Shown here one piece after another: positions 41,076 through 49,039 of a DNA stretch of 57,713 nt. How positions within the stretch are numbered: the first letter of the stretch is position 1; each line of letters begins with the position of its first letter. Source of the stretch: Collinsella aerofaciens (lineage in GTDB: Bacteria > Actinomycetota > Coriobacteriia > Coriobacteriales > Coriobacteriaceae); the NCBI RefSeq assembly GCF_015557435.1, contig NZ_JADNOH010000041.1:1-57713 (forward strand). The letters run 5' to 3'. The notes below the pieces were generated by a model. That model was not told the DNA's origin and ran no database searches. It saw only the letters and a list, made by a program, of their open reading frames with translations. The translations under genes were made by a program, and so were the position numbers.

Positions 41076-41357
41076 TTACTTGATCTCCTGAATCGCGTAA
41101 CGCGAGACATCTACGACGGCACCGGATCGAACTTTGATTTGGACCTTATCGCCTTCGATGCCCTTGACGGTTCCGTAGATACCGCCGGCGAAAAGGACCT
41201 CCTGACCCGGCTTGAGCTCGGTGTGAAGCTCTTTGAAGTACTTCTGCTTCTTCTTCATGTTGATCTGAGACCAGATGGTGTAAATCACACCCATGATGAC
41301 GAGCAGACCCAAAAGAGCGACCGAGGAGCTTAGAACGCTGGCTCCGAAATCGGCCAT
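41076..41357 (-). CDS. YajC-like protein inside the PTS operon
   Basis: 93 residues: one N-terminal membrane segment (about 9-32), a basic stretch (NMKKKQKYFKEL), then the YajC-type beta domain LKPGQEVLFAGGIYGTVKGIEGDKVQIKV. YajC normally accompanies SecDF. Here it starts at the stop codon of IIA (TAATG overlap), so it is translationally coupled to the PTS. Similar YajC genes are known in mannose-type PTS operons for host glycans in streptococci; their role is unclear. Confidence 0.85.
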   Translation of the reverse strand: MADFGASVLSSSVALLGLLVIMGVIYTIWSQINMKKKQKYFKELHTELKPGQEVLFAGGIYGTVKGIEGDKVQIKVRSGAVVDVSRYAIQEIK

Positions 41358-41800
41358 TAGATGCCGTCCTCGTCGCCGAAGATATCCTCTTCCTCGGCAC
41401 CAGCGACGGAGGCGACCGTCTGGGCGGTGATGCCCGTCTGGCCAACGGTCACGGCCTGCTCGCCAAGCTCGGCGAGCGTGGCATTGCCGCGGAGGAACAG
41501 AAGCTCAATAACCATGGGAAGGTTGGTGCCGGTCAGAACCTCGACGTTGTCGACATCCTGGGCAATCATCATCGACTGATTGAAGGGGGTGCCACCGAGC
41601 AGGTCGGTAAAGACGAGCACGCCATCGCACTCCTCACGCATAGCGGTAATGGCGGCGCGAAGATCCTCACCGTAGGAGGCAGCCTGATCGCCCTCGAAAG
41701 GAACGACGGTAAAAGCGGGCTGGTCGCCAGCGACCATAGCGATAGCGCTCGCAAGGCCGGGTGCGAACTGTCCATGACCGGTAAGAATAAAGCCAACCAT
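41357..41800 (-). CDS. Mannose-family PTS IIA component
   Basis: 147 residues. The phosphorylated His9 is in FILTGHGQFAPG, and LVFTDLLGGTPFNQS near 63-77 is conserved. The C-terminal 25 residues are a short acidic extension (VAGAEEEDIFGDEDGI). The start has GGAAGGGA upstream. It is the first gene of the PTS operon, downstream of a GntR palindrome and two phased direct repeats. Confidence 0.92.
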   Translation of the reverse strand: MVGFILTGHGQFAPGLASAIAMVAGDQPAFTVVPFEGDQAASYGEDLRAAITAMREECDGVLVFTDLLGGTPFNQSMMIAQDVDNVEVLTGTNLPMVIELLFLRGNATLAELGEQAVTVGQTGITAQTVASVAGAEEEDIFGDEDGI

Positions 41801-41916
41801 TCAAATTTCCCTTCCGAAGGTGTGTGCGATCTGAGTTCGATGGTTTTCGGAAGCCAGCGGGCGGATGCCCTTAAAGCTTCTTGAAAAGCGTTCTTTGAAG
41901 ACCAGTGGTCTCTCAA

Positions 41917-41930
41917 CTGGTAGTAACCAC
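41917..41930. promoter_or_regulatory. GntR (DasR/NagR-type) operator of the PTS operon
   Basis: CTGGTAGTAACCAC, identical at 13 of 14 positions to the agaS site (37628-37641). A nearby ACCAGTGGT (41901-41909) may be a second half. It lies 117 bases upstream of the IIA gene. Confidence 0.65.
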
Positions 41931-42003
41931 GTGACGTGTTGTTGTCACTATATCACCACAGAAGAGGTCGCTTTCGTTGATTCATACAGTAAAACGTTTT
42001 TGC

Positions 42004-42036
42004 ACCGCTCACGGCGATAAATCGACCGTTTACCGC
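42004..42036 (+). promoter_or_regulatory. 21-bp-phased direct repeat (aga PTS site 1)
   Basis: ACCGCTCACGG at 42004 and ACCGTTTACCG at 42025, exactly 21 bp apart; both fit ACCGYTYACSG fully. No gene is seen in 41801-42476, which holds this site, a second site, the operator and a terminator. Confidence 0.6.
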
Positions 42037-42225
42037 TCATTAACACTTCTACCTGCGGTTTTGAAACCGTTTCGAAATGATTGGGCGAAAGATCGGGTCT
42101 CACACTGCGTCTAAACAACGCAGGGCGGCTAAAAATGGCGTGTAGAAAAATTGCAGGTCATTATGAAGATTTTTGAATTGGTCTTTTTGACTTAATACCA
42201 GTTTGAACCAGTTTCGAAATTATCG

Positions 42226-42274
42226 GTGAACGGTAGTTTTCGACCGTTCACCGGAGAATTGCAATCGTTTACAG
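42226..42274 (+). promoter_or_regulatory. 21-bp-phased direct repeat (aga PTS site 2) within a palindrome
   Basis: ACCGTTCACCGG at 42243 and ATCGTTTACAG at 42264, 21 bp apart. An inverted copy of the first unit (GTGAACGGT) lies at 42223-42231, making the palindrome CGGTGAACGGT...ACCGTTCACCG. Confidence 0.5.
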
Positions 42275-42398
42275 CCGTTTTCCCAGATGAAATGGGGAGA
42301 CACAATGGAATGCTTGCGCGATCACGAACTCTTCCCTACCGGCCTCGACGGGGACAAATTCATCAGGTAGCGCCTATTCCGCCCCACCCTCTCGACGC

Positions 42399-42433
42399 AA
42401 AAAGCCCGCCAGAACGATCCGTTCTAGCGGGCT
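42399..42433 (-). terminator. Terminator of the 42477-43568 gene
   Basis: AGCCCGCCAGAAC...GTTCTAGCGGGCT; on the minus strand it is followed by TTTTTGCG. Confidence 0.75.
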
Positions 42434-42476
42434 CAATCAGATATATCGGCTACGCGCTCGGTAGCTCGGGCAATCT

Positions 42477-43568
42477 TTACGCAAACAGGCCGTAGATGCT
42501 GATGTTGGCCTTGGCATACAGGCCGTTAGCGTACTCGGTCCACTTGGAGCTGGCGCTCGAGGCCTGCGAAGAGTACTGCTGATAGGCGGTGTAGTAGGCG
42601 GTCATGGCCTGCTTGTAGGTGGCGCTATCGGCGGTAAAGGCGTCGTCGGCGAAGGCCTTGGCGTAGGTGCTGTCCTCGTCCTTCCAGGTGCCCTTCGAGC
42701 TATCCCACTCGTCGCCGGCAAGGTTGATGATGTAGTCGGCGTAATCCTTGCTCGCGGTCTCCTCGTTGCCGTCGGCAGGCTCAGTCGGAGCGGTCGGCAT
42801 GCTTGCAGAGGTGTCGCCTACTTTCTTCTTGTAGAGCTTCTGCAGCGTCGCGGACTGACGGACAATCTGCTTGGCCTGGTCCTTGGACACACCATACTGC
42901 GTGGCCATTGTCTTGTAGTCGGAGGTGCCGATGGAATCCTCGGCGTACTGCTTCATCTCCTTGGAGGAGACGGTAATGCCCTCGTCCTCGGCAGCGTCCA
43001 GCAGGATCTGATTGCGCACGTAGGAAAGGATAACGTCGGCAGACGGAGCGGTGTAGTTGCCGTCGTCATCCTTGACGGTGTCGAGGCTGTACTGGCTCTC
43101 GATGGCCTCGCGTGCGGTGATGTCGCTCTTCTTGCCGTTGTAGCTGTAGCTCGCTACGGTCGAATCGAGCTGGTCCTCGGCGAGGGTTGCCGAGCCAACG
43201 CCCTTGCCGCCAAAACCACCGTTGCCGATAAAGAAGCCGACCACGGCGGCAACCACGATGGCGATCACAAAGGCGGCGATCATCGTCTTCTTGTGCTTGG
43301 AGGCGTGGTCGTCCTCGTCGGAGTCGGCGTCGTCGTCCTCATCCTGCTCCTCGGGCATCAGATTCTCGTCGGCGGCGTCCGCGGCGATCTGAGCCTCCAG
43401 GCGGGCATCCTCTTCCTCGGCGGTCGTACCGGCGGCAATATGCTCGGCAGACGTACCGGCGACCAGGTCGATCTTCTCCTCCTCGTCACCGTCGGGGCCT
43501 TCGCCGCGCTCGATGATCTGGATGCCGTCGATCTCGTCCTTCTCGTCCTTCTTTTGAATCAGACCCAT
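42477..43568 (-). CDS. Membrane-anchored SurA/PrsA-like protein
   Basis: 363 residues. A very acidic cytoplasmic N-terminus (about 1-92, with runs such as EEQDEDDDADSDEDD) precedes one membrane segment (about 95-115). The outer part (120-363) resembles SurA N-terminal chaperone domains: DITAREAIESQYSLD, VILSYVRNQILLDAAEDEGITVSSKEMKQYAEDSIG. No parvulin PPIase domain is evident. It probably binds or folds exported proteins at the membrane surface. The start has AAGGAG upstream. Monocistronic, with a terminator. Confidence 0.65.
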   Translation of the reverse strand: MGLIQKKDEKDEIDGIQIIERGEGPDGDEEEKIDLVAGTSAEHIAAGTTAEEEDARLEAQIAADAADENLMPEEQDEDDDADSDEDDHASKHKKTMIAAFVIAIVVAAVVGFFIGNGGFGGKGVGSATLAEDQLDSTVASYSYNGKKSDITAREAIESQYSLDTVKDDDGNYTAPSADVILSYVRNQILLDAAEDEGITVSSKEMKQYAEDSIGTSDYKTMATQYGVSKDQAKQIVRQSATLQKLYKKKVGDTSASMPTAPTEPADGNEETASKDYADYIINLAGDEWDSSKGTWKDEDSTYAKAFADDAFTADSATYKQAMTAYYTAYQQYSSQASSASSKWTEYANGLYAKANISIYGLFA

Positions 43569-43607
43569 AGTCAGTTACTCCTTGTTGGGAAACATAGTCC
43601 TCAATAG

Positions 43608-43637
43608 AATACGCCCGACGGAGCGCCGGGCGTATTG
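43608..43637 (-). terminator. Terminator of the isocitrate dehydrogenase operon
   Basis: AATACGCCCG...CGGGCGTATT, a perfect 10-bp stem, 59 bases after the stop of the minus-strand operon. Confidence 0.65.
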
Positions 43638-43695
43638 ATTCTTAGGTTAAACGCAAACACTTAAGTACTATTTAGGCGTTTGCGGGCCATTTGCT

Positions 43696-44781
43696 TTAGG
43701 CAAGATGCGCGATAACGGCATCGGCGAAGGCCTGCGTGCCCACGGCGCCCTCAACGGAGCCGGTCTGGGCGCGGCGAACGTCACCGGTGACCTGCTTGCC
43801 CTCGTCGAGCGTGGCGGAGACGGCAGCGCGAATGCGATTGGCCGCATCGTTCTCGCCCAGGTGATCGAGCATCATGGCAGCGGACAGAACCTCCGCCGTG
43901 GGGTTGGCGATATCCTGGCCGGCGATATCGGGCGCGGAGCCGTGCGTGGCCTCGAAGATGGCGCAGTCGGCACCGATATTGGAGCCGGGAGCCATGCCAA
44001 GGCCGCCCACCAGGCCGGCGCACAGGTCGCTGACGATGTCGCCGTACAGGTTGGGCAGTACCAGGACGTCGAAGTCGTTGGGGTTCTGGACCAGGCCCAT
44101 GCAGGTGGCGTCGACGATCTTGTCGTTGAACTCGATATCGGGATAGTTGGCGGCCACCTCGCACGCAACGCGCAGGAACAGGCCATCGGTCGCCTTCATG
44201 ATGTTGGCCTTATGCACGGCCGTCACCTTTTTACGACCGCAGCGGCGGGCGTACTCAAAGGCATACTCCACAATGCGGCGGCTCTTGGCGATGGAGATGG
44301 GCTTGATCGAGATGGCGGAATCGGCGGCAAAGGTCTTCTGGCCCGAGCGCTCGACGAGCTGCGAGAGCTCCTCGACCTCGGCAGCGCCCTCGTCGAACTC
44401 GATGCCGGCGTAGAGGTCCTCGGTGTTCTCGCGCACGATGACCAGGTCGACGTCGCGGAAACGAGAACCGTCGCCCGGCTGCGACAGGCAGGGGCGCACG
44501 CAGGCGTACAGGTCAAAATGCTTGCGCAGGGCAACGTTGACGCTGCGGAAGCCCGTGCCGACCGGCGTGGTGATGGGGCCCTTGATGGCAACTTTGGTCT
44601 CGGCGACCGCGTCGAGCACGTGCTGGGGCAGCGGCGTGCCAAACTCGTCCATGACGCCGGCACCGGCCTCCTGGACGTTCCAGTTGATCTGGACACCGGT
44701 GGCCTCGACCACGCGGCGCATGGCCTGGGTGATCTCGGGACCGATACCGTCACCGGGAATCAGGACTACATCGTGCGCCAT
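43696..44781 (-). CDS. NAD-dependent isocitrate dehydrogenase family protein
   Basis: 361 residues of the isocitrate/isopropylmalate dehydrogenase family. [14 protein letters not shown] at the N-terminus, the substrate-binding [21 protein letters not shown] near 78-98, [16 protein letters not shown] near 114 and the cofactor region [21 protein letters not shown] near 278. The HGSAPDIAG form is usual in NAD-linked members. It oxidises isocitrate to 2-oxoglutarate; homoisocitrate or isopropylmalate are less likely alternatives. It starts 6 bases after the HEAT-protein gene and shares its transcript. Confidence 0.85.
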   Translation of the reverse strand: MAHDVVLIPGDGIGPEITQAMRRVVEATGVQINWNVQEAGAGVMDEFGTPLPQHVLDAVAETKVAIKGPITTPVGTGFRSVNVALRKHFDLYACVRPCLSQPGDGSRFRDVDLVIVRENTEDLYAGIEFDEGAAEVEELSQLVERSGQKTFAADSAISIKPISIAKSRRIVEYAFEYARRCGRKKVTAVHKANIMKATDGLFLRVACEVAANYPDIEFNDKIVDATCMGLVQNPNDFDVLVLPNLYGDIVSDLCAGLVGGLGMAPGSNIGADCAIFEATHGSAPDIAGQDIANPTAEVLSAAMMLDHLGENDAANRIRAAVSATLDEGKQVTGDVRRAQTGSVEGAVGTQAFADAVIAHLA

Positions 44782-44787
44782 AATCTG

Positions 44788-45486
44788 TTACTCCTCGTCT
44801 TCGGCGTCGTCAGATTTTTTAACGCTAGCACGCTTCTTCTTTTTGGAGAGATCCAGGCCAAAACGTTTAACAAGCATTTCGCAAATCTCGCTCGAGCGGG
44901 CCTTGAGATAGCTGCCCTTGCCGTTCTCGGCATCGAACTTAAGGCGCAGCGCGAGCTTCTCGGCAACCTCGGCGTCGATCTCGCCCTGGCCAAACTCGTA
45001 CAGGCAACCGAGCATGTCGCGATACTCGAGGTCACCGTGGTAACACTGGATGGCCTCGTCCAGGATCGGCCAGGCCTCGCGCGAGCGCTCGACGCTCGTG
45101 GCGCCCCACACGCACAGCAGGCGGAAGGCGGCGTAGCGCAGCGTGGAGGAAAGCTCGTCGAACAGCGCGGTCTCGGCGCCCTCAAAGGCATCGCCCATCT
45201 GCTCGGGGCAGGTGGTAGCGAGCGCCGCCAGGGCATCGAGGGCCTCCCAGCGGGTCTGAGCCTCGGGGCGGTCGAGCGCCTCAATCAACGCGGGCACGCA
45301 GGGCACGACGCGCTGCGGGTCGCGCTCGGCCAGCAGGTGCAGCACGCGGGCGGCAAACTGGCGGATGCGGCGCGTGGGACAGCCGAGCTCCTGAACCAGA
45401 CGGTCGACGGCGTTCTCGTTCTCCTCTGCCAGCTGAAGCTGTGCCAGCTCCTCGTCGGTGAGCTGTTCGTCTTTGTTTTCTGCCAT
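44788..45486 (-). CDS. HEAT-repeat-like protein of unknown function
   Basis: 232 residues, nearly all helical, with HEAT-like pairs from about 25 to 190 (RIRQFAARVLHLLAERDP, ALIEALDRPEAQTRWEALDALAAL). The C-terminus is basic and then acidic (KKKKRASVKKSDDAEDEE). It is probably a protein-protein interaction scaffold; no catalytic motif is seen. It has GAGGT before its ATG and lies between a small membrane protein and isocitrate dehydrogenase. Confidence 0.6.
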   Translation of the reverse strand: MAENKDEQLTDEELAQLQLAEENENAVDRLVQELGCPTRRIRQFAARVLHLLAERDPQRVVPCVPALIEALDRPEAQTRWEALDALAALATTCPEQMGDAFEGAETALFDELSSTLRYAAFRLLCVWGATSVERSREAWPILDEAIQCYHGDLEYRDMLGCLYEFGQGEIDAEVAEKLALRLKFDAENGKGSYLKARSSEICEMLVKRFGLDLSKKKKRASVKKSDDAEDEE

Positions 45487-45498
45487 AGTTACCTCTTC

Positions 45499-45927
45499 TT
45501 ATTTCTTAGCGTGCTTGCCAGCACCCTTGCTGTCATCGGTGACCGAGATAAGCTGTCGGTCGGCAGCGCCGTTGCGACGCGCGCGGCGGCGCTCCTCGGC
45601 GTCGCCCGCATCGGCGGCGGCGCGGTGAGCTTTGTTGACGTTAAAGACCTCGTCATGTTTGCGCCACGGGCCAACGGACTCGCCAAAGCTCATCTTAAGG
45701 CCGGCGATAAAACCGCCGAGCCAGCCGATCGGCGCAAACTGCACCAGCGGGAACAGCGAGAACACCCAGGTCAGCAGGATGACTGCCGCCGCACCCGCAA
45801 AGTTGGCGATCCAGTAGTCGCGCTTGGTGATCACGCGCTTTTCGCAAGCCCACTGGCCGCACAAAAAGCCAATGTAGATCGCAAAGATAAAGAGCACCAG
45901 CGCGAGCACCACGAACGTCCAGCTCAT
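45499..45927 (-). CDS. Small membrane protein of unknown function
   Basis: 142 residues with two membrane segments (about 2-23 and 36-63) and a long basic cytoplasm-like C-terminus (HRAAADAGDAEERRRARRNG...). The start at 45927 (MSWTFVV) has AGGAG upstream; the frame is open to 45963 but overlaps the upstream gene. It starts 5 bases after the upstream reductase gene, so the two are probably coupled. No family recognised. Confidence 0.6.
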   Translation of the reverse strand: MSWTFVVLALVLFIFAIYIGFLCGQWACEKRVITKRDYWIANFAGAAAVILLTWVFSLFPLVQFAPIGWLGGFIAGLKMSFGESVGPWRKHDEVFNVNKAHRAAADAGDAEERRRARRNGAADRQLISVTDDSKGAGKHAKK

Positions 45928-45932
45928 GGGCG

Positions 45933-47012
45933 CTACTCCTCGTGATGATGGCCGCAGCAGCACTCATGGCCGTCATCGTGGCCGTGACCGCCGCAGCACT
46001 CGTGGTCCTCGCCGTGGTGGTGGCCGCAGCCGCACTCGTGGTCGTCGCCGTGTTCACCGCAACCGCAGCCGTCCTCGTGGGCACCGTGCTCCTCGGGGCG
46101 ATACTGCGACCAGTCCAGACCGGCGGCAATGGCGTCGGCCTCCTCCTTGTAGAGCACCGTGATGGCCTGGGTGCCCAGCTTGGCGCCACCGATGGCGTCG
46201 AGCATGTCGTAGAGCGTAAAGGCCACGTCGGCGCCGGGCAGCGCGAGCTCGCGGTCGTCGGCGTAAGCGAGTGCCAGGCGCAGGTCCTTAATGAAGTGCT
46301 CAACCATAAAGCCGGGCTTGTAGTCGCCGTCGAGCGCCTTGGGAGCGAGGCTCTCCATGGCGCCGGACTTGCCGGTACCGCCCAGGATCATCTCGCGGGT
46401 CTTCTCCAGATCCAGGCCGTTGAGCTCGGCAAATGCCATGGCATCGGCCATGCCGACCATGCAGGCGCCCAGCGACACCTGGTTGGCGAGCTTGGCTGCC
46501 TGGCCCTTGCCGGCACCATCGAAGCAGCAGATGTTGGCCGCGAAGGTGGCCAGGATGTCGCGGACCGGGGCGATGTCGTTCTCGGTGGCGCCAACGATAG
46601 CCGTGAGCGTGCCGGCGATCGCACCCGACTCGCCGCCGGTGACGGGGCAGTCAAACGCCATGCGGCCGGAGACCTGGGCGGCCTCGGCAATGTCGCGGGC
46701 GAGCTCGGGCGAGCTCGTGGTGAGATCGATCAGGACCGCACCGGGCTTGGTGCAGGCCAGCAGACCGTCGCCCGCCAGGTAGAGCTCCTCGACTTCGGAG
46801 GGATAGCCCACCATGGTAAAGACGACATCGGCGTTTGCCGCGGCCTCGGCCGGCGTCTCGGCCCAGACGGCGCCGCGCTCGACGAGTGCAGCGGCCTTGG
46901 ACTTGGTGCGGTTGTTGACCGTGACGGGATAGCCGGCGTCCAGGATGTGGCCGGCGATGGGGGCACCCATGATTCCGGTGCCGATGAATGCGACGGAGAG
47001 CTTGTTTGCCAT
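45933..47012 (-). CDS. Beta-hydroxyacid dehydrogenase (GarR/MmsB-like) with a His/Cys-rich tail
   Basis: 359 residues. The Rossmann motif FIGTGIMGAPIAGHIL (9-24), the substrate loop DCPVTGGESGA (121-131) and the catalytic Lys174 in GKGQAAKLANQ define a 3-hydroxyisobutyrate/tartronate-semialdehyde reductase-type NAD(P) enzyme of about 305 residues. The last 53 residues are an added tail with 14 His and 9 Cys (CGCGEHGDDHECGCGHHHG..., ECCCGHHHEE). The tail probably binds metal. The start at 47012 has AAAGGAAAGG. First gene of a run down to isocitrate dehydrogenase. Confidence 0.82.
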   Translation of the reverse strand: MANKLSVAFIGTGIMGAPIAGHILDAGYPVTVNNRTKSKAAALVERGAVWAETPAEAAANADVVFTMVGYPSEVEELYLAGDGLLACTKPGAVLIDLTTSSPELARDIAEAAQVSGRMAFDCPVTGGESGAIAGTLTAIVGATENDIAPVRDILATFAANICCFDGAGKGQAAKLANQVSLGACMVGMADAMAFAELNGLDLEKTREMILGGTGKSGAMESLAPKALDGDYKPGFMVEHFIKDLRLALAYADDRELALPGADVAFTLYDMLDAIGGAKLGTQAITVLYKEEADAIAAGLDWSQYRPEEHGAHEDGCGCGEHGDDHECGCGHHHGEDHECCGGHGHDDGHECCCGHHHEE

Positions 47013-47104
47013 GAAACCTTTCCTTTTGGGTTGGGTGTTGTTACCAGGTTGAATACTCGGCGCCAGCGCTTGAACTGCGGGGCGCCTGTGGTCGTAGCGC
47101 CTGC

Positions 47105-48058
47105 CTACTCGCCACGCACACGGCGCGCGATGCGATCGGAAAGCGAGGCCTTCTCGGCGCGGTTCTTGCCCCAAAACGCGCAAGCCACCATGCCGGGGCC
47201 CACGTGCGAACCGATGGTGGGGCCCACGGAGCTGCGGATGATGGTGATGTCGGCGCAGCCTTCCTCCTTGCGGATGGCGGCCTCGAGCCAGTCACCGTCC
47301 TTCTCGGCGTCGGCCGTCATGATGGCGATGGGCATGGTGCGATCGGGCACGTAGTTCTCGCGGAACGACTTGAGGATGGACTTGAGCGCCTTCTTGCGGC
47401 CGCGGTTGACACCGATCAGCGACAGCGAGCCGGCAAGGTCGTAGGAGAGCTCGGGCTTGACATCGAGCTTTGCCGTGAGCTGCGCCGCCGCGGGCGGAAT
47501 GCGGCCGCCGGCAGCCAGCGCGTCAAAGCTCTCGAGCGTAAAGTAGCCGTGGACATAGGTCTTGGCCTCGTTTGCCCAATCGACCAGCTGCTTGGCGGTC
47601 AGTCCCGCCGAACGCTGGCGCACGGCCTCGAGCGCCAAGAGCGCGCCGGTCGCGCAGGGCAGAGCGTTGTCGACCACGTAGAGCTCAAAATCGGGATACT
47701 CGGCGCGCACGGCGTCCGCCGCCTGGCACGCGGAGTTGTAGCTCGACGACAGCGCCGAGGTAAAGCACAGGTAGACCGTGGGCGTGCCCTCTTTGGCGCA
47801 CTCGGTAAAGAACTCGATATAGCGACCGAGCGACACAGCCGAGGTGGACACGCGGGCACCGGCGCGCATCCGGTCGTAGAACTCCTTGGGTGTGATGCTC
47901 GACCAGATGTCGTCCGTGCGCTCTTCGCCATCGATAATGAAGGGGAAACCCAGGATATCGACATCGAGGTTCGCGGCGACCTCGGGGCTAAAGTCGCAGC
48001 AGGTATCGACGACGATGCGGCAACGGTCCGAATGACCGGCGGATGCGGCCTTGTCCAT
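47105..48058 (-). CDS. DegV-family fatty-acid-binding protein
   Basis: 317 residues from ATG 48058 (AAGGAG upstream; a TTG one codon earlier is possible). DegV landmarks: RIVVDTCCDFSPEVA near 14-28, GARVSTSAVSLGRYIEFF near 67, CFTSALSSSYNSA near 98, and ASLSDRIARRVRGE at the end with GSHVGPGMVACAFWG near 285. DegV/FakB proteins bind fatty acids, in some species for FakA kinase. No fakA is seen here. Confidence 0.88.
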   Translation of the reverse strand: MDKAASAGHSDRCRIVVDTCCDFSPEVAANLDVDILGFPFIIDGEERTDDIWSSITPKEFYDRMRAGARVSTSAVSLGRYIEFFTECAKEGTPTVYLCFTSALSSSYNSACQAADAVRAEYPDFELYVVDNALPCATGALLALEAVRQRSAGLTAKQLVDWANEAKTYVHGYFTLESFDALAAGGRIPPAAAQLTAKLDVKPELSYDLAGSLSLIGVNRGRKKALKSILKSFRENYVPDRTMPIAIMTADAEKDGDWLEAAIRKEEGCADITIIRSSVGPTIGSHVGPGMVACAFWGKNRAEKASLSDRIARRVRGE

Positions 48059-48076
48059 CAAAGCGACTCCTTACGT

Positions 48077-48108
48077 AAAAAGGCGGCCACCCGCATGGGA
48101 TGGCCGCC
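48077..48108 (-). terminator. Terminator of the hibernation factor gene
   Basis: GGCGGCCA...TGGCCGCC; on the minus strand it is followed by TTTTT. It sits between hpf and degV. Confidence 0.75.
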
Positions 48109-48137
48109 AACCGTTAACTCATGCAAGTTAACGTATT

Positions 48138-48722
48138 TTACTCGTCAAGTGTTTCGATGCGGGGCTTGATGATGCCATATCCACCATTCTTACGGTGATA
48201 CACCACATTGATGAGGCCAGTCGTCGCGTTCTCGAACACGTAGAAGTCGTGGCCGAGCAGATCGGTCTGCACCAGCGCCTGCTCCTCAGTCATCGGGGTG
48301 ACGTCGATGACCTTCTCGCGGACGAGCAGGTCGTCCTCTTCCTCGGGCAGCAGCAGGTCGGCCAGATCCTCGACGCGCTCGACCGGTGCGACATCCGCTG
48401 CGCTGGCACCGCCCTGGCGGTTGTCCACGACCTTGGTCTTGAACTTGCGCAGCTGGCGGGTGACCTTATCGGCGGAGAGGTCGATGGCGGCGTACATATC
48501 TGCACCGTGCTCGGCAACGCGAATCACCGAACCGCGAGCACGAACCGTAACCTCGACGATTGCCGGGTTGGGGTTCGAGGGGTTCTTCTCATAGCGAAGT
48601 ACAACGTCGACCGTCATGGGCTCGATATCGAAAACCTTGAGCGCCTCGCCGATCTTCTCATCCACATGCGCACGCAGAGCATCGGTTACCGTCGTCTTGC
48701 GTCCAGAAACCTTGATATCCAT
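48138..48722 (-). CDS. hpf: Long-form ribosome hibernation promoting factor
   Basis: 194 residues. The N-terminal RaiA/S30AE domain (1-105) starts MDIKVSGRKTTVTDALRAHV and includes ADMYAAIDLSADKVTRQLRKFK. The C-terminal dimerisation domain (about 135-194) has VIDVTPMTEEQALVQTDLLGHDFYVFENATTG. It pairs 70S ribosomes into inactive 100S dimers in stationary phase. The start at 48722 has TTGGAG upstream; the frame extends to 48782 without a ribosome site. Confidence 0.93.
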   Translation of the reverse strand: MDIKVSGRKTTVTDALRAHVDEKIGEALKVFDIEPMTVDVVLRYEKNPSNPNPAIVEVTVRARGSVIRVAEHGADMYAAIDLSADKVTRQLRKFKTKVVDNRQGGASAADVAPVERVEDLADLLLPEEEDDLLVREKVIDVTPMTEEQALVQTDLLGHDFYVFENATTGLINVVYHRKNGGYGIIKPRIETLDE

Positions 48723-48940
48723 ACGTGGCTCCAATCTGCCTCGGGGACTTACTGTACTGGCTATGTACCCATTGCCGTGCATTTAATCACGCGGATTCCT
48801 AAAGACCCGAATAACGATTGCTTGATACCGCATACCGAAGTCTCGCACTTTTCTGTGGCAAAGTGCGCTATAGGAGGGGGCCGGCGGCTTTGTATTTGGT
48901 CCCGAAAATTGGCTTTGACCTGCTAGTTTTATTGGGATGA
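48723..48940. other. Upstream region of hpf, no gene seen
   Basis: No convincing ORF. It contains one hairpin, CGCACTTT...AAAGTGCG (48845-48867), which may lie in the hpf leader. No clear promoter could be assigned. Confidence 0.4.
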
Positions 48941-48973
48941 AAAAGCCGGGCTCCCCCATCGGGGAAGCCCGGC
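48941..48973 (-). terminator. Terminator of the solute-binding protein gene
   Basis: GCCGGGCTCCCC-CATC-GGGGAAGCCCGGC; on the minus strand it is followed by TTTTTCATC. Confidence 0.8.
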
Positions 48974-49039
48974 AGTGCGTGTTGAAACCGTGAAGAGATG
49001 TCCTTTCCAACGTATAGGAGACACCACCCCTAGCAATAA

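Noticed and set aside
42226-42495. 89-residue ORF in the gap upstream of the aga PTS operon
   Set aside because: No ribosome site or family likeness; it overlaps the phased repeats and the terminator of the neighbouring gene.
43705-45945. 746-residue plus-strand ORF
   Set aside because: It runs antisense through isocitrate dehydrogenase, the HEAT-like gene and the small membrane protein, all of which have ribosome sites and family motifs. It is a GC-rich shadow frame with no recognisable domain.
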